Shown here: piece by piece, positions 36,202 to 44,781 of the stretch
Position numbering within the stretch: position 1 is the first letter of the stretch
Layout: every line of letters begins with the position of its first letter
The notes under the pieces: model-generated
Database searches by the model: none
What the model was told of the DNA's origin: nothing
The model's input: only the letters and a program-made list of their open reading frames with translations
Made by a program: the position numbers and the translations under genes
Assembly (NCBI GenBank): GCA_964573255.1
Contig: CAZNJB010000017.1
Span: forward strand, 1 to 64,000
Length of the DNA: 64,000 nt
From: CAYNUJ01 sp964573255
GTDB lineage: Bacteria > Bacteroidota > Ignavibacteria > Ignavibacteriales > Melioribacteraceae
Direction of reading: 5' to 3'

Positions 36202-36792
36202 ATGAATGAATTTACATCAAATACAATAAGTGAAGAAGAATTAATTGAGCAAGCTCAAGCCGGCAACAGAAAAGCTTTAGCCGAACTGGTAAAAAGGTAC
36301 GAGCAGACAGTTTACAATTTTTCTTTTAAAATTTGTCGGAACCGGGAAAAAGCTGAAAACACTATGCAGGAAACATTCCTGAGCATGGTAAAAAACATTA
36401 AGCAGTTTTCCGGTAAGTCAAAATTATCTACTTGGCTCTATACTATTGTTTCTAATCATTGTCTTATGCTAGCCAGGGCCAGTAAGAACAAATATTTTGA
36501 TTCATTAGATGATGAAGAAACTTTAATTGATGAAAGCAATATTGCCGAGTGGAAAGTTACTCCTGATAATGTTACTGAAAACAACGAATTGAAAACGGTT
36601 CTTGATAAAGCAATAGAAAAGTTGCCGTTTGAATATAGAGTAGTATTTCTTTTGAGAGACGTTGAAGGTCTTTCAACCAAAGAAACCGGAAAAATTACGA
36701 ATTTATCCATTCCGGCAGTTAAATCGAGATTACATAGAGCAAGAGCGTTTTTAAGAAACGAACTAAATAAAGTATTTAAAGATGAAAATTAA
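36202..36792 (+). CDS. ECF-type RNA polymerase sigma factor
   Basis: A 196-residue alternative sigma factor. Region 2 covers about 10-85, with LVKRYEQTVYNFSFKICRN and TMQETFLSMVKNI for -10 recognition. Region 4 covers about 133-190, with LPFEYRVVFLLRDVEGLSTKE and the helix-turn-helix IPAVKSRLHRARAFL. A linker of about 45 acidic residues joins them. The gene overlaps by 11 bases a small zinc-finger protein that is a candidate anti-sigma factor. Its regulon is unknown. Confidence 0.92.
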   Translation: MNEFTSNTISEEELIEQAQAGNRKALAELVKRYEQTVYNFSFKICRNREKAENTMQETFLSMVKNIKQFSGKSKLSTWLYTIVSNHCLMLARASKNKYFDSLDDEETLIDESNIAEWKVTPDNVTENNELKTVLDKAIEKLPFEYRVVFLLRDVEGLSTKETGKITNLSIPAVKSRLHRARAFLRNELNKVFKDEN

Positions 36793-37024
36793 TCAAGTAT
36801 CGTGTAAAGAAGTAATGCATCACATTTGTGATAATTTAGGAGAAGAGCTCGATTCGCCCAAATGCAGAGCGATTAAAGAGCATCTCGAAAATTGTGACAA
36901 TTGTCAGAAGTACTTTTCTTCGGTAGATAAGACTATTAAGTTTTATAAATTATATAACGTTGAAATTTCCCCCGATGAACATCGCCGCTTGCTGGATAAG
37001 TTAGGTTTAAGCGAAGAGGATTAA
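36782..37024 (+). CDS. Small zf-HC2-like protein, candidate anti-sigma factor
   Basis: An 80-residue soluble protein. CKEVMHHICDN followed by HLENCDNCQKYF matches the HxxxCxxC zinc-finger core of anti-sigma factors (zf-HC2). It has no membrane helix, so it would act in the cytoplasm, as ZAS-type proteins such as RsrA do; sensing redox through the zinc cysteines is a possibility, not shown. It overlaps the ECF sigma gene by 11 bases, the usual arrangement for a sigma/anti-sigma pair. Confidence 0.75.
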   Translation: MKINQVSCKEVMHHICDNLGEELDSPKCRAIKEHLENCDNCQKYFSSVDKTIKFYKLYNVEISPDEHRRLLDKLGLSEED

Positions 37025-37025
37025 C

Positions 37026-37376
37026 TTAATTTTGTAATTCTTCCCTTTCAGATTTTTTCAATTTTTTTACTGTTAACTCATATGAGTGATCTATAAGTTC
37101 TTTTATTAAGCTTGCCTTTAATGTACCGGTTAAATCGATTGTATTCCAATGTTTTTTATTCATATGATAACCGGGAATTATCTCAGCATATTCTTCCCTT
37201 AATATTATTGATCTTTCCGGGTCGCATTTTAAATTAATGCTATGAGGATAAGTTAAATTCATTAAGCAAAACATTTTGCTTTGAACCTTGAAAACGAGAG
37301 TATTTTCGTCAAAAGGGAAACTTTCGGAAACGCCTTTCTTCTTTAAACAATATTTGCGAACATATTCAATATCCAT
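37026..37376 (-). CDS. MmcQ/YjbR family protein
   Basis: A 116-residue protein of the MmcQ/YjbR (CyaY-like fold) family. The conserved pattern is seen in RKYCLKKKGVSESFPFDENTLVFKV, in the core LKCDPER, then GYHMNKKHWNTIDL near residue 72 and the C-terminal LIDHSYELTVKKL. The family is thought to bind DNA, but its role is poorly known. It converges on the zinc-finger gene with one base between the stops and is otherwise alone. Confidence 0.9.
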   Translation of the reverse strand: MDIEYVRKYCLKKKGVSESFPFDENTLVFKVQSKMFCLMNLTYPHSINLKCDPERSIILREEYAEIIPGYHMNKKHWNTIDLTGTLKASLIKELIDHSYELTVKKLKKSEREELQN

Positions 37377-37475
37377 AAGTCTCCCTACTTATTATTATTT
37401 TTTATTTTAAATTTATGAAACTATTCAATTAAATTGTTGTATTAAACTTTCAATTTCTAATTTCGGAATAACATT

Positions 37476-39542
37476 ATGAAGAAACTTTTTCAATTTTTTA
37501 TCTTTTTTGTCTTTGTTTACGGCTGCAGTGCTCAATCGCACGATGCTTTAATAGAAGAAAATGCCGTAATAGATACAAACAAAGTTGTCGAACCGTCAAT
37601 TCAGCATACGAAAGAGGCAAGAATAATTTCTACTATTTTTTCGCGTTATCATTATAAAAAAGTGAAATTAAACGATTCTCTTTCTCAAGTGGTTTTTAAT
37701 AATTTCATCAATACTTTAGATCACAATAAACTCTATTTCTACGAGTCGGATATAGAAAAGTTTGTGAAATATAAAGAAGAACTCGATGATTACCTGCGTT
37801 CGGGAAACGTTGAGCCATTCTATGAAATATTTAATACTTATAAAAAGAGAGTTGGCGAGAGAGTGGCTTATGCTCTTGAAAGATTGAAGGAAGGGTTTGA
37901 TTTTACTATTGATGAATGTTTTACCCCCGATAGAAAAGATTCGAGTTATGCAAAAACTACGGAAGAATTGAATGAGCTTTGGAGAAAGAGATTAAAAAAT
38001 GACGCTCTTAATTTAAAGCTTAGCGGAAAAGAGTGGGACAAAATTGTAGAAACACTTACTGAAAGATATAAAAGATTTCATAAGACAATTTTACAATACA
38101 AAGCTGAAGATGTGTTTCAACTTGCAATGAACGCGTATTCCGGCGCAATAGATCCACATTCAAATTACTTCTCTCCAATCACGTCGGAAAACTTTAAAAT
38201 TAATATGAGCTTATCATTCGAAGGTATTGGAGCTCAGCTAACAACCGAAGGAGATTATACTAAGGTTGCGCGGATTATTCCGGGCGGACCGGCATTCAAA
38301 AACGGAGAATTGAAGGCTGAAGATAAAATCCTCGGTGTTGGGCAAGGCGACGACGGGGAAATAGTTGACGTAATTGGGTGGCGCATAGACGACGTGGTTC
38401 AATTAATTAGAGGAAAGAAAGGAACCAAAGTAAGGTTGCAAGTATTGCACGGTGATGCTTTAAGCGAAAAACCGGATACAATTACTATAATTCGTGATAA
38501 AGTTAAATTGGAAGAACAAGCAGCCAAAAGCGATATCTTGGAGTTAGAGCATAACGGTAAAATATTTAGGTTTGGTGTAATTGATTTACCGGCGTTTTAT
38601 ATTGATTTTGAAGCAAGGCGAAAAGGCGATCCGGATTATAAAAGCACAACAAGGGATGTAAGGAGATTGATTGATTCCCTTAAAATGAAGGGAATAGACG
38701 GATTGATTATAGACTTACGTAATAACGGCGGCGGTTCTTTACAGGAAGCAATCGATTTAACAGGATTGTTCATTGAAACCGGCCCCGTTGTTCAAGTTAG
38801 AAATTCAAACGGCGCTATTGATGTAGATAAAGATACCGATCCAGAAGTGTTCTACGACGGTCCACTCGCGGTTCTTGTAAATAGATACAGTGCTTCTGCA
38901 TCGGAAATTTTTTCAGGCGCTATTCAAGATTACGGACGCGGTTTGGTAATTGGTGAGCAGACTTACGGAAAAGGAACAGTCCAAAACTTAATTGATCTTG
39001 AAAGATTCATTCCGAGCGGCGGCAAACTCGGACAGGTTAAATTAACAATTGCAAAATTTTATAGAATTACCGGCAGCAGCACTCAAAATCTCGGTGTTAT
39101 TCCGGATGTGGAATTTCCATCACCGGTTCCGCCGGAAGAGTTTGGTGAAAGCTCAAATCCGAGCTCTCTGAAATGGGATAGAATCGCATCTGCAAGATTC
39201 AAGAAATACGACAATCTGCAGAAATTCATTCCGCAATTGGTTAAACTGCACGAGGAGAGAATTCAATCGGATCCGGAGTTTCAGTATTTATTGGAAGATA
39301 TTGAATATGCTCGGGAATTAAGAAAAAGAAAAAAATATTCATTAAATGAAGAGATCAGAAAAAAGGAACGCCAAGATAGAGAAAAACTTAAGAAACAACG
39401 GGAAGAAGAGCGTTCAAAGCATTCCAAAAATGAATTGAAAAACGAAGATGACTCTTCCACCAAAGAGAAGGAAGTGGAAGATCCTGAGTTAATCGAAACC
39501 GGTCATATTCTTGCCGATTTTATCACTTTAAGATACGGGTAA
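37476..39542 (+). CDS. prc: Carboxy-terminal processing protease, Prc/Tsp type (S41A)
   Basis: A periplasmic protease that degrades proteins from unstructured C-termini and processes envelope enzymes. A lipobox, FVYGC with Cys17, predicts a membrane-anchored lipoprotein, unlike soluble E. coli Prc. Residues 40-235 form the helical N-terminal domain, about 240-345 the PDZ domain, and 355-540 the S41 core. The catalytic dyad is Ser474 in YSASASEIF and Lys499 in YGKGTVQ, 25 residues apart as in E. coli Prc. The C-terminal section (about 600-665) is a highly charged coiled coil of Lys and Glu. A terminator follows. The gene appears to be a single-gene unit. Confidence 0.95.
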   Translation: MKKLFQFFIFFVFVYGCSAQSHDALIEENAVIDTNKVVEPSIQHTKEARIISTIFSRYHYKKVKLNDSLSQVVFNNFINTLDHNKLYFYESDIEKFVKYKEELDDYLRSGNVEPFYEIFNTYKKRVGERVAYALERLKEGFDFTIDECFTPDRKDSSYAKTTEELNELWRKRLKNDALNLKLSGKEWDKIVETLTERYKRFHKTILQYKAEDVFQLAMNAYSGAIDPHSNYFSPITSENFKINMSLSFEGIGAQLTTEGDYTKVARIIPGGPAFKNGELKAEDKILGVGQGDDGEIVDVIGWRIDDVVQLIRGKKGTKVRLQVLHGDALSEKPDTITIIRDKVKLEEQAAKSDILELEHNGKIFRFGVIDLPAFYIDFEARRKGDPDYKSTTRDVRRLIDSLKMKGIDGLIIDLRNNGGGSLQEAIDLTGLFIETGPVVQVRNSNGAIDVDKDTDPEVFYDGPLAVLVNRYSASASEIFSGAIQDYGRGLVIGEQTYGKGTVQNLIDLERFIPSGGKLGQVKLTIAKFYRITGSSTQNLGVIPDVEFPSPVPPEEFGESSNPSSLKWDRIASARFKKYDNLQKFIPQLVKLHEERIQSDPEFQYLLEDIEYARELRKRKKYSLNEEIRKKERQDREKLKKQREEERSKHSKNELKNEDDSSTKEKEVEDPELIETGHILADFITLRYG

Positions 39543-39566
39543 GAAAATTGATCTTAATTTTTAATC

Positions 39567-39608
39567 CCGCATTCTCTATGTTTTTAGGGAATGCGGGTTT
39601 TTTATTTT
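39567..39608 (+). terminator. Intrinsic terminator after prc
   Basis: Stem CCCGCATTC (39567-39575) with GAATGCGGG (39590-39598), extended inward by further pairs, followed by TTTTTTATTTTT. It lies 25 bases after the stop. Confidence 0.9.
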
Positions 39609-39787
39609 TCACCGGATTTGTCTTTAAGAATAATCGTTTACTAACTTTAACTGAAAAATATAAATATCGATGGGTATAAGTTCACTACTTAAAATGCCCT
39701 TTGTTCGGAAGAGAAAATAAAATAAGAATTCGTTCAAACCATTTGGAACTCTTAGTCGATAGAGCAAGCTCTATTGACAATTACGGA

Positions 39788-40498
39788 TTAAAATTTAACG
39801 TTCACTCCTATTCCGTATATTAAAGGCATATAATCCAATACAGCAGTTTTATCTCCAATAGATTTTGACCAACCGAGGAAAGATTGTAATTTAACTTTAG
39901 GCGGACCGATGCGCAGCATAACACCAATATCGAAATATGAGACATTTGTCGCTGGGACGAAGGGATAATTTTTTAATTGAAGATTTGAAAAATTTACATT
40001 TACGAATCTCATCATAAGAGCGGTTTCTAAAAACTTAAATGAAGTTCCCATATCTATTTGTAAAAAGTATTTTTGTAAGTTTCCCTTAGCTGAATATGAA
40101 TCCGGGTTTAAATTGAAGAGTTTAATTACAGTTGTCATATCAACATTTCCAATTCCGCTGCCGGCAAAAATTTCCAATCGTTTGTGTTCGTTGCCGGTTA
40201 GCAGCCAACCGCATCCCACTTCAAATAAATTTGAATTATAACTACCTCCGTTATCATCGTTTGTTTTTATTTTTTGGTAATTTGCAATTACGGCAAAGTC
40301 GTCGAATATTTTTCGTGAAGCTTGAAATTCAGTTCCAAGCAATGAAGATGAAAGATTTAAGTTTGTATCTTCTTCATCCGAAAATAGCGGGATGTTCGGA
40401 AGATTGGGGGCATAAAACATTGAGCATCCGTTAAATGCTAAGGAGAGCAATATTAGCATTAGTTTTTGTGTTAAAGAGGACTTAAAAATATTTTCCAT
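39788..40498 (-). CDS. Lipoprotein with beta-barrel-like body, unknown function
   Basis: A 236-residue protein I do not recognise. A signal peptide ends in a lipobox (LAFNGC). The body alternates aromatic and polar residues, with repeated glycine turns such as GCGWLLTGNEHKRLEIFAGSGIGNV and ends in GIGVNVKF, like outer-membrane beta-barrels of the FCB group. It is the last of three overlapping minus-strand genes; its ATG shares a base with the stop of the zinc-ribbon gene, which suggests that the three are made together. Confidence 0.7.
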   Translation of the reverse strand: MENIFKSSLTQKLMLILLSLAFNGCSMFYAPNLPNIPLFSDEEDTNLNLSSSLLGTEFQASRKIFDDFAVIANYQKIKTNDDNGGSYNSNLFEVGCGWLLTGNEHKRLEIFAGSGIGNVDMTTVIKLFNLNPDSYSAKGNLQKYFLQIDMGTSFKFLETALMMRFVNVNFSNLQLKNYPFVPATNVSYFDIGVMLRIGPPKVKLQSFLGWSKSIGDKTAVLDYMPLIYGIGVNVKF

Positions 40499-40986
40499 TA
40501 TTCCTCTTTTTTCAACTCCTTGATGATAGCTTCAGCTCGAAGAACTTCTTGAAAGGGAATCATTAGCTTGAATTCATTTACATTGAAGCCCGGTTTTTCT
40601 CCGGATACTCGAAAAATCGAATGATTCTCGTAACCAACATTAATCGGCGAGGGATTCCGCTTAAATATAAAAGGATGGAGCCCTTCATTTTCAAGAACAG
40701 ATTTAAAATACTCTGCATCAACGGCAATATGAGTGCCGTGTACTTTTGCGTATCCCTCAATTATTTCATAGCTTTCATGCTTGCAGCATAAATAGATTTT
40801 ATTATCGGAACCCATACAGTTTTTACAATAAGGCTCCATACAAATTACACAGACGCCTACGGCATTTAATTCTGGGTGGATGCTGCACTTTACTTTGTCA
40901 ATAGACAAATAGCCGCACTCGTGGCAATAGTCGTCGCTTCTTTTTACTAAAGAACCGCAGTGTTCGCAGTTATATTCTTCATTCAT
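40498..40986 (-). CDS. Zinc-ribbon/B-box-like protein with DUF2007-like C-terminus
   Basis: A 162-residue cytoplasmic protein. CEHCG (about 7-11) and CHECG (about 21-25) form a zinc ribbon. A second Cys/His cluster follows (CSIHPELNAVGVCVICMEPYCKNC broken here as CSIHPE, CVIC, CKNC), with B-box-like spacing. Residues about 85-160 resemble the DUF2007 signal-transducing domain: DAEYFKSVLENEGLHPFI and ELKLMIPFQEVLRAEAII in outline. It overlaps its upstream neighbour by 8 bases and its downstream neighbour by one. The role is unknown; metal-dependent protein or nucleic-acid binding is inferred. Confidence 0.75.
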   Translation of the reverse strand: MNEEYNCEHCGSLVKRSDDYCHECGYLSIDKVKCSIHPELNAVGVCVICMEPYCKNCMGSDNKIYLCCKHESYEIIEGYAKVHGTHIAVDAEYFKSVLENEGLHPFIFKRNPSPINVGYENHSIFRVSGEKPGFNVNEFKLMIPFQEVLRAEAIIKELKKEE

Positions 40987-41500
40987 TATTCACCCTTAGT
41001 TTAAATTTCCAGCCGCAATAAAAATCTTTTACTTCATCAGGCGGACAAGAAACAACCTCTGTTTTAATTCTCGGGTCAATAGTTTTTGCGAAATTCGAGA
41101 ACTCAACAATACCGACGGATTTACATGGAAAAAGGGGTAATCCTTTTCTGTGGCGCGCTTCCTGAACACGGCACTTTACCATTTTGAATATAAGAGTGTT
41201 ATCGTCCACCCATTCTATCTTTTGTTCGTTAATTGCAGCATATAATCTTAGGTTTAATGCGCGTTCCAGAGCTTTCAAACCGCCATTGTCCGGAAGGTTA
41301 AATTCTCTTTTTATTCTTTTTGCTTCGATTACGGCAAATTTGTCCCAAGCTTTTGTATCGAGTTCCATTGCCGTATCCATTCCGTAAGTTTCTTCGGTGG
41401 ATAGGAACCAACTGCCGTCGTGTGCAAGCCAATTTTTCGCATAAACTTCAACCAATTTTAATAATTCTTCTTTTGACATTTCTTTAATAAAATCAACCAT
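40979..41500 (-). CDS. DUF6125-like cysteine-containing protein
   Basis: A 173-residue cytoplasmic protein. It begins MVDFIKEMSKEELLKLVEVYAKNW in outline and has the pattern CRVQEARHRKGLP, then FPCKSVG, then SCPPDE and CGWKF, which matches my memory of the DUF6125 family; the conserved Cys and His residues suggest a metal or cofactor site. I chose the ATG at 41500, which has GGGAG (complement of 41506-41510) 5 bases upstream; a TTG further out is unlikely. It starts the three-gene overlapping unit 41500-39788. Function unknown. Confidence 0.7.
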   Translation of the reverse strand: MVDFIKEMSKEELLKLVEVYAKNWLAHDGSWFLSTEETYGMDTAMELDTKAWDKFAVIEAKRIKREFNLPDNGGLKALERALNLRLYAAINEQKIEWVDDNTLIFKMVKCRVQEARHRKGLPLFPCKSVGIVEFSNFAKTIDPRIKTEVVSCPPDEVKDFYCGWKFKLRVNNE

Positions 41501-41521
41501 AGTTACTCCCAAAGAAAAGAA

Positions 41522-42373
41522 TTAGAAACTATAATTTAAGCTAATCCAAGGCATAAAAGGAAATCCGTTTCTTACTTCCCAAGCATTAAAGAAGCCTATA
41601 TCGGAACTGAAATTATCGCCTTTATATCTTATTGCAAAAGAATATAAATTAATTTCCGACTCCGGGATAATCCAGTTTTCAGTTACAATTGAAGAACGAT
41701 TGCTTAATTTAATCTCCCCACCTACAAACAGTATTGAAGAATGGTTTATGTTATTATAAAGCCCAGTTGTAATAGAAAATTTATTGCCACTGTAAGTAAT
41801 TACTTCAAATGGGGCATATTCAAAATTGCTGTCGTAAAGAATACCCAAAGAGCCTGCTGAGATATCAAATCCCATGTAATCAATAATATGAAATTTTACA
41901 TATCCATAAAAAGTATTAAAACGAAAAGAATAAATTATGGGTAAACCAATACCGAAAGTAAAGAAATTTGTAGGTGCTATTGACAGCATCCAGAAAAATA
42001 TTTCACTCGAAGAAAAATATACGCTGCCGGCAGATAGGTTCTTTCCGGTTGGACTCAATAAAAGCCGCGTTTCATGTGGATTTATCTTAGAAAATTTATT
42101 ATTCTCCCAAGTTCCTTTTACTTTAACTATTTTTTCTAATTCCGATAACTTTGCGCTCCCTGAGAATCCTGCTAATGCTTTAAACTGCACGTATATACTA
42201 TCGAATGATGTGATATTGCAATTGATTTCGCTGCCATCGTTGAATACCAATTTATAAACAGTTAGCGAATCACTTTTAATTTTTCCCTGCATTTTTTCAT
42301 ATTTGGGTTGAATTGCTTGCCCAAGCGAGATGCCTGTAATAAAAAACATAATGATTAGAAAATATTTTGCCAT
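41522..42373 (-). CDS. Exported protein, paralogue of the next gene upstream
   Basis: A 283-residue protein with a signal peptide (about 1-19, ending GISLGQA). Residues about 35-90 form a domain around VYKLVFNDGSEINCNI and KVKGTWENNKF; the rest resembles an outer-membrane barrel, ending WISLNYSF. It is clearly related to the 295-residue product of 42383-43270: both share YKL(V/I)(F/L)NDGSEI, TSxDS, G(T/K)WxN and LxSPT/IAPT. The two genes are 9 bases apart and are a tandem duplication. Function unknown; an envelope role is inferred. Confidence 0.75.
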   Translation of the reverse strand: MAKYFLIIMFFITGISLGQAIQPKYEKMQGKIKSDSLTVYKLVFNDGSEINCNITSFDSIYVQFKALAGFSGSAKLSELEKIVKVKGTWENNKFSKINPHETRLLLSPTGKNLSAGSVYFSSSEIFFWMLSIAPTNFFTFGIGLPIIYSFRFNTFYGYVKFHIIDYMGFDISAGSLGILYDSNFEYAPFEVITYSGNKFSITTGLYNNINHSSILFVGGEIKLSNRSSIVTENWIIPESEINLYSFAIRYKGDNFSSDIGFFNAWEVRNGFPFMPWISLNYSF

Positions 42374-42382
42374 TCGCCTCTC

Positions 42383-43270
42383 CTAAAAAAAATAATTAAA
42401 AGATATAATAGGCATTAGTTTTGAGTTGAAAAAATTTTGATTCAATGGTTTAAAAAATCCGATATCTGAACCGAAAGTGTAACCCCTGTATCTGAAGGCT
42501 ATTCCGAAATAATTGAATTTACTGTTTGGCATCGCCCATCCTTCCAATATGATTGAATGTTTCTTTCCGCTTCTAATTTCGGCTCCCGCCATAATTATAT
42601 TGCTATTGTTAAATGCCTTGCCGCTTGCTCCAATATTCAGGAGGAAAAAGCCGTTATCCATAGTGATTACAATAAAAGGAGCAGAGATTTTCTCGTTTCC
42701 TAATTTGTAAATTAACCCTCCAACTGAAGCGCTGAACCCTTCCATTTTGTAAAACAACAGCTTGCCGTAGAAATAATAATTATCAAATTTGTTTAATGGG
42801 AGTAAAAACATTCCCGCTGAAAAATCCGCAAAGTCTACCGGTGAATATGTTAGTGTAGGAATGAAGAAATTTGCGTAGGAAAAATAGAAACTTCCTTGCG
42901 GGAGAGTATAAGCTGTAGGGGCAATGATTAGATGAGTTGAATGCGGTTGATACTGAACAAACTCACTGTTTTTCCATTTCCCTCTAACGGTTTCAATACT
43001 ATTAACAAATTTAATTTTAACTTTTGAGTTTAAACCGGAAAGAGCTAAAAATGATATTTCAGAACTGTCGAGGGATGTTACTCTGCATTTTATTTCGCTG
43101 CCATCATTTAAGATTAATTTGTAAACATGAATAGAGTCTGCGATTATAATTTCATTAAATTTCTCATATTTTGTTGAGTCTGTTTGACCGGAGACATTAG
43201 TAGTTTCGACAAACAAAAATAAAAATGCAGCCCCAATTGAGAATAATATTTTCGAAAAGGAAATAATCAA
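42383..43270 (-). CDS. Exported protein, tandem paralogue
   Basis: A 295-residue protein with a signal peptide (about 1-29, ending TNVSGQ). The same two-part layout as its downstream copy is seen: a first domain with VYKLILNDGSEIKCRVTSLDS and VRGKWKNSEF, then a section that looks like a beta-barrel, ending PIISFNYFF with a terminal Phe as in outer-membrane proteins. The copies have diverged strongly in the barrel, so the duplication is old. The first domain, with its NDGSE(I) motif, resembles small SH3-like or PEGA-like modules only loosely. Function unknown. Confidence 0.75.
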   Translation of the reverse strand: MIISFSKILFSIGAAFLFLFVETTNVSGQTDSTKYEKFNEIIIADSIHVYKLILNDGSEIKCRVTSLDSSEISFLALSGLNSKVKIKFVNSIETVRGKWKNSEFVQYQPHSTHLIIAPTAYTLPQGSFYFSYANFFIPTLTYSPVDFADFSAGMFLLPLNKFDNYYFYGKLLFYKMEGFSASVGGLIYKLGNEKISAPFIVITMDNGFFLLNIGASGKAFNNSNIIMAGAEIRSGKKHSIILEGWAMPNSKFNYFGIAFRYRGYTFGSDIGFFKPLNQNFFNSKLMPIISFNYFF

Positions 43271-43448
43271 TTGCTTCTCTTGTTCGCGCCATTCTTTAAT
43301 AAGATAAACGCAACTTATTATTTTTTAGGAATTTTGTCAATGCAAATTACCGGTACTACAACTTGAAAGACCGAAATTTGTAATTTCCCTTCAAATATAT
43401 AATTAGAATTTAATGTTCAGTGAAAATAATATTCCCGTTTTTCGTAAG

Positions 43449-44072
43449 CTATATGTCCAATACGAAAATACTCTCGCCGAGCTGGTGGAAACCAACCTTT
43501 TTTAAATAGTCTTTATGTTCTTTAACGGTTGTAAACGAAACTAATCTTTCAAAACCCTTTTCTTTTAGAAATTTTGACTCTGCTGAATAAACATACTTTC
43601 CGTTTTGAAGGTCACGGTACATAGGGATAACGTAATCGAGATGAACAATCACTTCCTTATCGGATGATTCTTCATAAACAAAGATTCCGACCGGCATCAT
43701 GTTTCTGAGGACAAAAAAGAATTTTGCATTGGAAAGATTTAGCTTGTCAAAGTCGGGAAAGAATTTTTTTATGTCGCTTGAGTAAAACTCAAAATATTTA
43801 GTCATATACGGATGAGTTGAATCCAATACCGGCATTAAGCTAAAACAGTCTTCCTCTTTCTTCATTCGAATGAGATAGTAAATATCAACTAATGCAATGA
43901 AACCGTTCAAAATTACCACGGGATAGGCCCCAACTAAATATCCGTATAATGAAAAGGTTGATGCTCCAATAAGATTTATTCTTCTTAAGTGATATATATT
44001 TTTCATCATAAGCGAAACGGCAATTAAAACCGATCCGGCATAGCCAATCCATTGGTAAATTGCATTATCCAT
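43449..44072 (-). CDS. YgjV-like membrane domain fused to a GNAT-like acetyltransferase domain
   Basis: A 207-residue protein. Residues 1-70 contain three hydrophobic segments and match the YgjV membrane family: IGYAGSVLIAVSLMM, LRRINLIGASTFSLYG, PVVILNGFIALVDIYYLIR. Residues 80-207 look like a GNAT fold without a clear P-loop: FFVLRNMMPVGIFVYEE, VHLDYVIPMYRDL, then FLKEKGFERLVSFT and YLKKVGFHQLG. The same fusion is known to me from other FCB genomes only by general impression. The acetyl-CoA site (usually Q/RxxGxG/A) is not evident, so activity is uncertain. It stands alone. Confidence 0.75.
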   Translation of the reverse strand: MDNAIYQWIGYAGSVLIAVSLMMKNIYHLRRINLIGASTFSLYGYLVGAYPVVILNGFIALVDIYYLIRMKKEEDCFSLMPVLDSTHPYMTKYFEFYSSDIKKFFPDFDKLNLSNAKFFFVLRNMMPVGIFVYEESSDKEVIVHLDYVIPMYRDLQNGKYVYSAESKFLKEKGFERLVSFTTVKEHKDYLKKVGFHQLGESIFVLDI

Positions 44073-44149
44073 CGTGTCTCCGTTTGTTCAATTCAAGTAT
44101 AACTAAAAAATAGGGTTAAATTTCATGAAAAGTAAAAATTATGAAGTTA

Positions 44150-44172
44150 AATTTTTCCGGAAAGGAAAAATT
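44150..44172 (-). terminator. Possible weak terminator after the methyltransferase gene
   Basis: Inverted repeat AATTTTTCC (44150-44158) and GGAAAAATT (44164-44172) with a 5-base loop, 12 bases beyond the stop. The stem is AT-rich and no clean T run follows, so it is weak. Confidence 0.4.
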
Positions 44173-44184
44173 AAAAGTGTGAGT

Positions 44185-44781
44185 TTACGGTTTTTTCCCG
44201 ATAAACCTCAACACCATAGCTTCTCCTTTATGACCTGGTCCTTCGTCTAAGTTAATTGTCAGTTTTTCCAATTTCTCAAATTCCAAGTCGATAAAGTCTT
44301 CTATCAAAATGTCGAGTGTATATAATAACTCTTCATCTTTAGGTCCACCGGAATTAAATTTCAATTGCTCTATATCGAATGCTTCTAAAATAAATTTCCC
44401 ACCGGGTTTTAGAGAATGCACCAGTTTCTGGTGTACTTCATTTCTTAAGCCATTTGGCAGGTGGACGAAAATATTCACGACCACATCGTAAGTTTCAGGA
44501 TCGGGAGAGAATTCCTTTAAATCCATTACCGAATAATTAATTGTAACACCGTTTTGTGCGGCTAATTTATCCGCTTTTTCCTTTCCTACTTCGCTGTAAT
44601 CGATTGCATCTGTCTGCCAGCCGAGTTTAGCGGCATACACGGCATTCCTACCCTCTCCTTCCCCGACGAAGAGAATTCTACCGGGAGTCAATTTTTCGAG
44701 AGTTTCAACCAAAAATTTATTTGGATTTGTTCCGTACAAATAATTTTCACTTCCAAATTTATTATTCCACATTTCTTTCAT
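44185..44781 (-). CDS. SAM-dependent methyltransferase (TehB-like)
   Basis: A 198-residue cytoplasmic methyltransferase. It begins with MWNNKFGSENYLYGTNPNKFL, shown here as its core YGTNPN, which is typical of the TehB/thiopurine-type group. The SAM site is FVGEGEGRNAVYAA (about 37-50), followed by AIDYSEVGKEKA and, near 105, NIFVHLP. The C-terminal GPGHKGEAMVLRFIG is also conserved. Members detoxify oxyanions such as tellurite or methylate small molecules; the true substrate is unknown. Upstream lie two copies of a TTCCGGAA palindrome. Confidence 0.88.
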   Translation of the reverse strand: MKEMWNNKFGSENYLYGTNPNKFLVETLEKLTPGRILFVGEGEGRNAVYAAKLGWQTDAIDYSEVGKEKADKLAAQNGVTINYSVMDLKEFSPDPETYDVVVNIFVHLPNGLRNEVHQKLVHSLKPGGKFILEAFDIEQLKFNSGGPKDEELLYTLDILIEDFIDLEFEKLEKLTINLDEGPGHKGEAMVLRFIGKKP

